Assembly: GCA_014529385.2 (NCBI GenBank)
Contig: CM043953.1
Span: 85,196,342 to 85,260,341, forward strand
From: Adiantum capillus-veneris
Lineage: Eukaryota; Streptophyta; Polypodiopsida; Polypodiales; Pteridaceae
Direction of reading: 5' to 3'
Length of the DNA: 64,000 bases
Made by a program: the position numbers and the translations under genes. Positions 54,601 to 64,000 of the stretch are shown piece by piece. The notes under the pieces were generated by a model that was given only the letters and a program-made list of their open reading frames with translations, had not been told where the DNA came from and made no database searches. Each line of letters opens with the position of its first letter. Within the stretch, counting starts at the first letter, position 1.

Positions 54601-56105
54601 AAAAGAAGATGCGTTGCCATTATTGTAAATCCAATGATCACTTGATCAAGTCGTGTCCTAAGTTGAAGGCCAAAGAGGCTAAGAAGAAAGAGGGTGGTTC
54701 CACTGTAAATGCTGGTTCCACTACAAATGCAGCCATTGTTGAGTCTTCTATGAAAGGAGACTGTGTTGCTGATGTTGATGCAGAATGGGCTTTTAGCGTA
54801 GAGTGCACTTACAATCCTGCTGTCCATGATGCATGCTTGTCAGTTGCTGCAGATTCACATGTGTGGTATTTCGACAGTGGTGCTACAAAGCACATTACCT
54901 CACATCGTGAATTGTTTACCTCTCTCGAGTCTGTCCCTCATGGGAATTCAGTCACTTGTGCCAACAACGCCTCTTATCCAGTTCAGGGAGTTGGAAAGAT
55001 TGTGCTCACTGTTGCTAATGGCAGTTCCTTCACACTTGTTGATGCACTTTATGTACCTGGGATCAAGAAGAATCTCTTGTCTGTATACGCACTTTCTAGA
55101 CTTGGAATTGTAGTCAAATTTGTGGATGACAGATGTACAGTTCATGATCTCAGTTTTGGTGATGAAATTTTTGCATCTGGACTTTTGTGTCATGGGTTGT
55201 ATAAGATCACTTTGTATGACAAGTGTGGACAAAATTTTGCAAATGCTGTTGCAGATTCAAGGGTTATTTTAGATGCAAAACTTTGGCATGCACGTTTTGG
55301 TCATCTGAATTTTGCTAGTTTGCTGCGTTTGCAGAAATATGATATGGTTGCTTCTTTGCCACCTCTTGAAGCACCTGTCAAACATGTTTGTGAAGGCTGC
55401 ATTTTGGGTAAGATGTAGCGTTCTAAATTTCCAAAGGATGGTTCAGTTCGGGCCACATGCAGGTTGTAGCTTGTTCATAGTGATGTTTGTGGGTCCATGA
55501 AAACTCCGTCCTTGGGCAACTACCTGTACTTTGTGACTTTCATTGATGATTACTCCAGGCATGCATGGGTATTTTCGCTTAAAGCGAAGTCTGAAGTTTT
55601 TATGTGCTTCAAACAATTTCTGGCTATGGCTGAAAATGTCTCGAAATGTACTATGGACACCCTCCGTTCCGATCGAGTGAGGGAGTATATGTCTCATGAA
55701 TTCAATGCATTTCTGGCTAGTCCTGGGATAAAACACCAATGTACAGTGCCTTATACACCTCAGCAAAATTGTGTTGTTGAGAGGAAAAACAGGTCACTTA
55801 CGGAAATGGCACGATGTATGGTCAAGCTTTGCCGCATTCTTTTTGGCTTGAGGCCATCATGTGTGCCACTTATGTACTTAACACATGTCCTACGAAAGCT
55901 TTGCAGTCTATTACTCCATATGAATCATGGCATGATAGAAAGCCTTCTATTGAGCACATGCGTGTTTTTGGTTGTTTGGCATATGCTTTGGTGCCACAAG
56001 TGTAGCGGAGAAAATTGGATGATAAGGCTGTCAAATGTATTTTTGTTGGTTATAGTGCTGAAAGCAAAGGTTACAGGTTGTATCATCCGCAAACAAAACG
56101 TATTC
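54601..56105 (+). pseudogene. Copia E nucleocapsid, protease and integrase
   Basis: Frame 54609-55418: zinc knuckle CHYCKSNDHLIKSC, protease active site WYFDSGATKHIT (about 54862), the GAG-pre-integrase block LWHARFGHLNF with HVCEGCILGK (55281-55415), then a TAG. Frame 55497-55820 holds the integrase core: FIDDYSRHAW, SDRVREY, PYTPQQNCVVERKNR (catalytic D and E positions visible). After a shift it continues at 55814-56005 (SFWLEAIMCATYVLN, FGCLAYALVP) and on to the GYSAESKGYRLY block. Order protease-integrase-reverse transcriptase is diagnostic for copia. Confidence 0.9.
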
Positions 56106-56862
56106 TGATTTCACGGGATGTAGCCCTTGATGTCATGTACTAGAGACAGTAATGTAAGCTCACAGGACATTTATGACACTCTGTTGCCTCTTTTTACTGG
56201 TCGAAATACGAATGTAAGTTCCAATGAGGCAAATGTACAGCCTATGCGGGTTTTTGAAAATGTTTTAGATCAGCCTATTACTGATGCAGATGTACATGAT
56301 GTACTTGATGAGGAAAGAGCTGAAAATGAGCAGGCTAGAGGTATGCCAAAATGGCTGCACACTTTGCGTGACAGTAAATTGGATGCACCTTTGTCTAGTC
56401 GTACTCGTTCAGGCTCTCTCCATGCATCTTATACATCAGATTGTTATGCTTTGGCTGTGTCTAGTTTACATGATGTTGAGGAGCCTCTGTCTTTTGATGA
56501 AGCACAGAATTCAGAAAATTGAATTGCTGCCATGCAATCAGAATATGATGCACTTATAGAGAATGACACATGGACTTTATGTGATTTGCCTCCTGGCAAA
56601 AAGGCCATTGGTACGAAGTGGGTTTACAAGTTAAAACGCAAGCCGGATGGTGAGATCAATCTCCATAAGGATCGACTTGTTGCAAAAGGTTATGCACAAC
56701 AAAGGCATAGATTATGAAGAGACTTTTGCTCTCACTTGTCGTATGACTACTGCACGTTTTGTACGTGCATTGGAAGCTCATTTTGGTTGGGATGTACATC
56801 AATCAGACATTGTTACTGCTTTCTTGAATGGTGACATATTTCAGAATGTTTATGTAACGCAG
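56106..56862 (+). pseudogene. Copia E linker and reverse transcriptase N-terminus, cut by element D
   Basis: 56127-56522 is the variable linker (acidic). 56532-56717: NDTWTLCDLPPGKKAIGTKW and VYKLKRKPDGEI, the start of copia reverse transcriptase. After a +1 shift, 56647-56862 continues with DYEETFALTCRMTTARF and DVHQSDIVTAFLNGD. The rest, including the catalytic YxDD, RNase H and 3' LTR, is missing because element D begins at 56863. It may lie beyond the window. Confidence 0.9.
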
Positions 56863-58725
56863 TGATAGTCGTTTTTCGGCTCTCTGTAATTTCCATAGCG
56901 AGTTACCTCACCCTATCAAATCACTTAAATACTGTGGTTACCATCAGCCTTTCACTGTATATAGGTGTGTGTGAGTTCGGGGACTTTTCCCATATCTTCT
57001 TAAAAACCCTCAATTAGCTAGTCACTAGGCTAGTTGAGCCAAAAAAAAATAAAAAAAAATAAAAAAAATTATGAATATATTATGGCCCATTTGTGTGTAA
57101 ATATTTCATTGTATATAGGGCCTAAACAAAAGGATTTTTCATAATTATTTTGGTATTTATTTAAATATTTCTACCTATGGTGTGTTATTTATGCTATGTA
57201 CATTGACTCACCATTACCATATTTTTTCTTACCATTTTGCATACTCTTTATTCCATATAAAAATAATTTCATGCAAACTTCTCTTATTTTTGGTGTATCT
57301 CCATCCCAATAAAAATCCAAAAAAACTAGTTCTATTTATGTGTATATTTTTTCGCTATTGTGATTTTTTCCTTCCTACATCTATTCTCTATTACTCTCAT
57401 AAATTAGACCACCAAAAATATTCATCTTTTTATGGTAGACTTATAATGAGATAGACTTATTTTGACCCCTTTATATTTTTTCCACCTATATTATTTATAT
57501 TTGACATGTACATATTTTTTTTAGACCCCTCAATATTTGATTTTCTTAGTTGTACTATTCACTTATATCATGATCTCAACAATATCTTCAATTATAGACC
57601 TACCAAATAAGGTCAAGAGTATGTGGCATGCATGCATGCACCATGGGGGGGCTCACTCTTGGAGGTATTCAAAAGAATCATCCAAAGAAGGACCTCACAA
57701 GGACTTTGTGCAATGGAAAAGACAGTCGGTTTTGCTGAATTTTTAAAGATCACTTGCTCTCCGAATTTGAGAAGGTGATACAAACAAAAGTTGTAGCTCG
57801 TGAGCTAACTTCTACCTCAAATGTTTTCATATTTTTTTGAGATACGAGCTGTGAGCTATGATTTTATTGGTGGACCCAAGTTTGCCCATGCTATGCAGCC
57901 ACACTCCCTCTTCCACTTTATCATTTTCCTCTTTCACACACACTTCTCCACTCATCATCCCCACCTCTCTCACCACTCCTCTCTGCACCCTACTCACCTT
58001 CTTCTCAACCTTGAAGAATAACCCTGGTTAGAGGAGTAACCCTAGCCCTCAGAATTGCTATAAAAGGAGGGTGTAGCTAGCACAAAAGGGGGGGATCCAT
58101 AAGCAAGAGCACTATGATATAGCTTAAGAAGCCAATCTCAAACTCTCTAGAAGGAGCTCTTGAGTGGAAGCTCATTCTCTTATGAATGCGCATGTGTTGT
58201 AATAGGGGTGATTAGCAAGGGAACTCTGTGCCATTGTAAGAGAGAGTGATCATTCAATTGAGAGTAGGAAATCTATCATTTCTCCTACTAGTGTAACCTC
58301 AAAATTTGTTGAATCAAGGAGGGTGGATTTGGACTAAGCTTGGACACTTTGTCTCTCTTCCAACGTCAAGTAATGGACAATAATGATGTGTAAGTGTCTT
58401 GGTGTTTTTTTAAGTTCTTGATAGCTTGTCTCTGGGTGTTGTCATCAATTTAGCCATAAATTCCACATACTGTAAGAGGGCGACAGGGTGGAGAGGACTC
58501 CCCTGGCCTTAAAACAGTGATTGGGGTGGATTTTCTTGTGATGTGTTGTGGTGTAATTTACTCAAGCTATGTTGAACAAATACGAATCTCACTTTGATTG
58601 GTCATGACAGATTTGTAAGAAGGTATTAATGCAACAAGCATCCCCTCCCCCTTCTCTCTCTTTCTTACATATATAATTGTGTTTGCTTGATCTTACTTCC
58701 GATACATTTCAAAGGAGCCCGAGCA

Positions 58726-58795
<70 letters not shown>

Positions 58796-58970
58796 ACGCG
58801 TCCTAGTTCGCATCCAAAACTAGGTGGTGCCCCAAATTTGTGTAGGGTTAGGTTGCGGGTTTGTGTGTGTGTTTGTTGTTTTTTCCCAACCCCAACCCAA
58901 TTGAGCAGCACAGGAGCCTGAAAGAGTGCTTAGAGGCCACTCTTCTTGTTGCCCGCCCCGGACGGCCTCA
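56863..58970 (+). mobile_element. Gypsy element D, 5' LTR
   Basis: 2108 bp, TGATAGTCG to GGCCTCA. A TATA box (CTATAAAAGG, 58058-58066) and a (CT)n leader tract (58729-58792) follow in order. The inverse copy at 60128-62742 shows that the full LTR is about 2.6 kb; this copy lacks about 510 bp around 58020. It is followed directly by a primer-site candidate. No 3' LTR or target duplication can be checked within the window. Confidence 0.7.
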
Positions 58971-58996
58971 AATTGTTGTCCCCACTGAGGAACCAA
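58971..58996 (+). other. Element D primer-binding site candidate
   Basis: Two bases after the LTR, TTGTTGTCCCCACTGAGG AACC. It shares CCCACTGAGG with element C's site. The tRNA is not identified and the initial TGG is not perfect (TTG), so it may be decayed. Confidence 0.4.
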
Positions 58997-59299
58997 CTTG
59001 TGTATGTTTTTGTGTAGGATCAATCTTTAGAATAGTCAAGTAGTTTGCATGAATCATGAGAATTTGTATTATCCTTTCATTCCGATTGCAAGGCAAAAGG
59101 TACACATAATTTTTAGTACTAAGTTGCAATTTCAACGCGTAATTCGTAGAATTTTAGGTTCTCTTAGGTTAGCCGAAATAAACGCTTCGGTAAATCTTTT
59201 TATTTTGCCTCTCATTAGGTACAATTTTAGTTTTGATGTATATATCTTTGTTCTATTTTAGGCATTAGGTTATGTATAGAGCATGGATAATGGCCGGCC
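58997..59299 (+). other. Element D leader; gag absent
   Basis: No gag similarity in any frame. The protease begins right after this segment, so the gag region has been lost. Confidence 0.55.
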
Positions 59300-60127
59300 A
59301 TTCTTGACAGTGGAGCGAGAGTTGCTATCGCCACCAAGGAAATCTGGAAAAAATGGGGAAAACCAGCTTTGAGGGCTACCAGAATGAAACTGCAATTGGC
59401 AGATGGGTTCATGGAAAAGCCTCTAGGACTCTTAGAAAAAGTAATTTTCACTTCGTGCGGAATTCCAAGGAGTAGTTTCCAAGGCTATTCTTGACAGTGG
59501 AGCGGGAGTTGCTATTGCCACCAAGGAAATCTGGAAAAAATGGGGAAAACCAGCTTTGAGGGCTACTAGAATGAAACTGCAACTGGCAGATAGGTTCATG
59601 GAAAAGCCTCTAGGACTCTTAGAAAAAGTAATTGTCACTTCGTGCGGAATCGAGTATGAGCATACGTTTGCAATAGTCGATTTCGACAAAAAGAACAATT
59701 ATGAGATAATCTTGGAATGACCATTCATGAGACAATTGAAGATGGTCCAAGATTGGGGTTATGACCACATATACCTCAGACATGGCGAAACAACAACTAA
59801 AATACACCTGAAAGACCATAGTTACAAGCATGTAAACCAAACACCGGTGGAAGAGTTTGATTCGGCTACAATAGTAGGATCAGAACTACCAGCATGGTTA
59901 GGCCAACCAAAAGAGCTATGGATGTGCAGAGCTTCACATTGTGGAAGCTTAAGAAGAGAGGACTGTGTCTTAGAAAGAACAATTGAGGACAAGGAGTACA
60001 TTCCGGAACCTTTCCCTGAAGATGCCTTGGAACCTCTGGAATGGGAACACATACTGGAAACATTGGATGTCTGCACCATTACCGACAGTCCAACAAAAAT
60101 TTTTTACGATAAGGATGGCTATGATGT
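59300..60127 (+). pseudogene. Element D protease with a 187-bp tandem duplication
   Basis: Gypsy retropepsin. ILDSGARVAIATKEIWKK begins at 59300 and again, as ILDSGAGVAIATKEIWKK, at 59487; the first copy ends at 'SCGI' and is out of use. The second runs on through HTFAIVDFD, YEIILE with a TGA at 59718 in place of the usual Gly/Arg codon, and PFMRQLKMVQDWGYDHIYL. The catalytic motif is the normal DSG. The frame from 59727 is open to the inserted LTR at 60128 and ends KIFYDKDGYDV. Confidence 0.8.
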
Positions 60128-60300
60128 TGGGGCGGTCTGGGGCGGGCAACAAGAAGAGTGGCCTCCAAGCACTCTTCTAGGCTCCCATACTGCTCAATTG
60201 GGTTGGGGTTGGAAAAAAACAACAAACACACACACAAACCCGCAACCTAACCCTACACAAATTTGGGGCACCACCTAGTTTTGGATGCGAACTAGGACGC

Positions 60301-60370
<70 letters not shown>

Positions 60371-62742
60371 TGCTCGGGCTTCTTTGAAACGTATCGGCAA
60401 TGATCAAGCAAACACAACTATATATTTAAGAAAGAGAGAGAAAGGGGGAGGGGGTGCTTGTTGCATTAATACCTTCTTACAAATCTGTCATGACAAATCA
60501 AAGTGAGATTAGTATTTGTTCAACATAGCTTGCGTAAATTTCACCACAACACATCACAAGAAAAGCCACCCCAATCACTGTCTTAAGGCCAGGGGAGTCC
60601 TCTCCACCCTGTCGCCTTCTTACAGTATGTGGGATTTATGGCTAGATTGATGACAAGACCAGAGACAAGCTATCAAGAACTTAACAAAAAACACCAAGAC
60701 ACTTACGCATCATTGTTGTCCATTACTTCACGTTGGAAAGGAGACAAAGTATCCAAGCTTAGTCCAAATCCACCCTCCTTGATTCAGCAAATGTTGGGCT
60801 TACACTAGTAGGAGAAATGATAGATTTCCTACTCTCAATTGAATGATCACTCTCTCTCTTACAATGGCATAGAGTTCCCTTGCTAATCCCCTATTACAAC
60901 ACATGCACATGCATAAGACAATGAGCTTCCACTCAAGAGCTCCTTCTAGAGAGGTTGAGCTTGGCTTCTCAAGCTATAACATAGTGCTCTTGCTTATGGC
61001 TCTCCCTTGTGTGCTAGCCACACCCTCCTTTTATAGCAATTTTGAAGGCTAGGGTTACTCCTCTAACCATGGTTGGGTTAGATTTTCAGCCATTTATCTA
61101 ATTTCTTTTGCTTGGAATTATCAAGAAGTTGGTGGGGAAAGAGAGAGGAGAGAAATGGAGGTGATAGGACTTTTCATAGTGGGTTAGTGTTAGTAGAGTT
61201 AGTATTAATTTACAAATGGAATTGGATATTTACAATGGGAGTATCCATGTAGGATACAAATAAGGAAGAAAAACTTTTAAGAGGTAAGAAAAGGTGGATT
61301 TCTTACAAGGTTGATGCTCCAAGTGTCTTGAGTAGGGCCAATTTTGACGCTTGTTGACGGTCCACTAGCTTTGACGGTACATTTTTTCTCCACTCTTGAC
61401 CTTCCTTGAGAGACAAGGTAATTGAAGCTGAGTAATCAACCACCATGATGCTGTCTTTTAAGAGAAGAGGCTGAATTTTGTGGTTTTTTTGATAGATATG
61501 GGTAATTTGGAGGAGGAAAAATGAGACTAGGTGGTCAATTTTGGAATGGAATTGTGTGTGGGAGGTATGAGTTCACCATGGTTTCTCTTATTCTTCAAGG
61601 TTGAGGAGAAGGTGAGTAGGGTGCAGAGAGGAGTGGTGAGAGAGGTAGGGATGATGAGTGGAGAAGTGTGTGTGAAAGAGGAAAATGATAAAGTGGAAGA
61701 GAGAGTGTGGCTGCATAGCATGGGAAAACTGGGGTCCACTAATAAAATCATAGCTCACAGCTCGTAGCTCAAAAAAAGATGAAAAAGTTTGAGGCAAAAG
61801 TTCAGCCCACGAGCTACAACTTTTGTTTGTATCACCTTTTCAAATTAGGAGAGCAAGTGAACTTTAAAAATTCAGCAAAACCGACCGTTTTTTTCCACTG
61901 CACAAGGTCCTTGTGGGGTCCTTCTTTGGATGATTCTTTTGAATACCTCCAAGAGTGAGCCCTCCATAGTGCATGTATGCATACCACCTACCCTTGACCT
62001 TATTTGGTAGGTCTATAATTGAAGATATTGTTGAGAGCATGATATAAGTGAATAGTACAACTAAGAAAATCAAATATTGAGGGGTCTAAAAAATATGTAC
62101 ATGTCAAATATAAATAATATAAGTGGAAAAAATATAAAGGGGTCAAAAGAAATCTCTCTCGTTATGAGGCTACCATAAAAAGATAAATATTTTTGGTGTT
62201 CTAATTTTTTAGAAAAAAAACAAAATAGATGTAGGAAGGGAAAAATCACAATAGTGAAAAAATATACACATAAATAAAACTAGTTTTTTTGGATTTTTGT
62301 TGGGGTGGAGTTACACCAAATATACGAGAAGCTTACATGAAAATATTTCTATATGGAATAAAGAGTATGAAAAATGGTAAGAAAAATTGTGGTAATGGTG
62401 AGGCAATGTACAGAGCATAAATAACACACACCTAGGTAAAAATATTTAAATAAATACCAAAATAATTATGAAAAAATATTTTATTTAGGCCCTATATACA
62501 AAGAAATATTTACATACGCATGAGCCATAATATACTTATATTTTTTATTTTTTTGGCTCAACTAGCCCAATGACTAGCTAACTGAGGGTTTTTTTATTTC
62601 AGTAAGGAGATATAGGAAAAGTCCCCTAACTCACACGCACCTATATACAGTGAAAGGGTGAGGGTAACCACACTGTTTGAGTGATTTGATAGGGGGGGAT
62701 AACTCACTATGGCAATCACAGAGAGCCGAAAAACGGCTATCA
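60128..62742 (-). mobile_element. Solo LTR of family D, inserted in inverse orientation
   Basis: Plus strand TGGGGCGG to GGCTATCA, 2615 bp, the inverse of 56863-58970 over its whole length. The TATA box is at 61029-61036 (minus), a (GA)n tract at 60304-60367. ATGT occurs on both sides (60124-60127 and 62743-62746). Removing the insert with one ATGT keeps the polyprotein frame in phase, so the site is precise. It forms a 2.1-kb inverted repeat with the 5' LTR. Confidence 0.8.
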
Positions 62743-64000
62743 ATGTGTTACCCTATTACATGGTAAGCGTTGTACCAGAAAAAGAAACAGTGGAACCTCC
62801 AGAACAAGAAGAGTTTTACAACTCCTCTGAACATTTGGAAGTAAATGATGATGCAGATAATGAGTGTTCAGACACCTCAAGTGAGCATGGAAATAAAGCC
62901 GAGAATATCAAGTTTTATGATTTTGCTAATCAACACCCTAGACGCCAAGAACGCTATAGGAGGAAACGAGCAGAAAACAAAGCGAGAGAGAATCTGATTC
63001 CCAGGATAAAAGGTAAAACTCACTATTTGATGCTTGTAAAAGCAGAGGATTGTGTAAAAGATCAAATATCAGGAAAATTCTCAAAAAATCAAATAAAATG
63101 AACGCGAGAAGAAATAAAACAAGTACAAAAAGCTAAAACCGAAACAAAATCACAAGAATCTCACAAATCAAAAAAAGAAATAACAAAAGACCAAGAGTGG
63201 ACCAAATTGGAGCGTAAACAAAAATACCAAGAACTGAAACGGTCTTTGAGAGAGATATGGACTAATGAAAAAGATAGTGATGGTAAAGGGGAGTCAGAAA
63301 AGGGCAACATGAACGTACCAACACACTATCGGAAATTTACTATCCAGGACAACAAAATCATCATGACACCACCAGTCAGGGAAAGAACCAACCAAGAATC
63401 TTACGATGGGCCTGAAAATGCAAAAAAGATATACCTCGCAAGACCAGGTGAAAAGCCTCAGCCGGTCTATATAGCTAACGATTTAGAGCCTGAGGAGGAA
63501 GAAAAACTAACCCAACTTCTCAAGAAGTATAAAGATGTGTTCGCTTGGTCCTATAAAGACCTCAAAGGAGTTGATCCATTGATATGCCAACATACAATTC
63601 CTTTGAAATCCTATCAAACAACGTCCTTATACATATAATGACACATTTGCTAAACGAATCAAAGAAGAGATTGATAAACTGATGGAAACGGAATTCATCT
63701 ATGAGATTGAACATACAGATTGCGTGTCACCCATTGTGGTAGTTCCCAAAAGAATGGAAAACTGCAAGTGTGTGTAAACCTCAAGAAGGTGAATGCAGCA
63801 ACCATAAGGGATAATTATCCCTTACCAATCATAGAACATGTACTTGAGCGAGTGGCCGGGAAACGGGCTTATTTCTTTTTGGATGGGTTTTCAGGATACA
63901 ATCAACTGGCAATAGCAAGGGAGGATCAACAAATACAACGTTTGCCACAGAATGGGGGATTTATGCGTATCGAGTTATGCCATTTGGCTTAACTAATGCA
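62743..64000 (+). pseudogene. Element D protease-RT linker and reverse transcriptase N-terminus (runs off the window)
   Basis: Linker: acidic and Lys-rich with TGA at 63099. Then EEEKLTQLLKKYKDVFAWSY and DPLICQHTIPL (about 63500-63600), the usual entry to gypsy reverse transcriptase. A phase change near 63630 and a stop in the WxSP region (63774) interrupt it. 63774-63940 gives NLKKVNAATIRDNYPLPIIE and FLDGFSGYNQ. After a shift near 63940, TTFATEWGIYAYRVMPFGLT is in another frame. The catalytic YxDD region lies beyond 64000. Confidence 0.9.

Noticed and set aside
56863-62742. Large DNA transposon with 2.1-2.6 kb terminal inverted repeats
   Set aside because: Each arm has LTR traits (TG...CA, TATA box, CT-rich leader), the left arm is followed by a primer-site-like sequence and the right arm is precisely inserted in a continuous polyprotein frame, so LTR plus inverse solo LTR explains it better.

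Overview
This window is plant nuclear DNA made almost entirely of transposable elements. The evidence is TNP2-type CACTA elements, Ty1/copia and Ty3/gypsy LTR retrotransposons with tRNA primer sites, tRNA-derived SINEs, a foldback MITE, long GA/CT and GT microsatellites, and relics of two plant-type gene families (PPR and HMA/HIPP). No intact host gene is visible. The wording of the PPR relic resembles the very uniform PPR proteins of ferns and other seed-free plants, so a large fern-like genome is a reasonable guess; this is inference only. All calls were made by eye from the sequence and its translations.

Layout. 1-3000: minus-strand remnant of LTR family A/I. 3000-5118: AT-rich sequence and a long GA tract. 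5119-18190: three nested layers. A decayed plus-strand CACTA (5119 to about 8519, 3' subterminal piece at 17990-18190) contains an old copia-like element G (8520-17927), and G contains a complete CACTA element (10141-17003) with perfect 12-bp termini and an ATG target duplication. That CACTA carries a captured HMA-domain fragment and a SINE. 18192-33238: tandem array of gag-only family B (LTR-internal-LTR-internal-LTR-internal-LTR). A second gag-only element C (24409-30196, opposite strand) sits inside one B LTR and a 386-bp MITE inside another. 33415-42770: a second MITE copy split by element H (33541-42444).

Element H is the best preserved element. It has 566-bp LTRs with only two mismatches, a 5-bp target duplication, a tRNA-Asp-like primer site and a polypurine tract. 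It has long gag and protease frames but no reverse transcriptase, RNase H or integrase, so it is a recently moved non-autonomous element. 42771-49500: AT-rich DNA, an A-like LTR fragment, a PPR pseudogene, a weak small-gene candidate and a SINE. 49526-52197: protease and WIPK-repeat relics facing each other. 52437-52594: a lone CACTA end. 53182-56862: copia element E, cut in its reverse transcriptase. 56863-64000: gypsy element D, whose body is interrupted by an inverted solo copy of its own LTR; D continues past the window edge.

The most novel material is in the non-autonomous elements. Families H and A/I share a repeated tryptophan-proline-lysine (WIPK) module downstream of a protease whose active-site motif reads DGGA. 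Families B and C share an accessory reading frame with repeated D-P-G-G motifs. B, C and D appear to share a related primer-site core. Non-autonomous elements of this kind need reverse transcriptase and integrase from other copies; D is the only gypsy-type reverse transcriptase seen here and it is broken.
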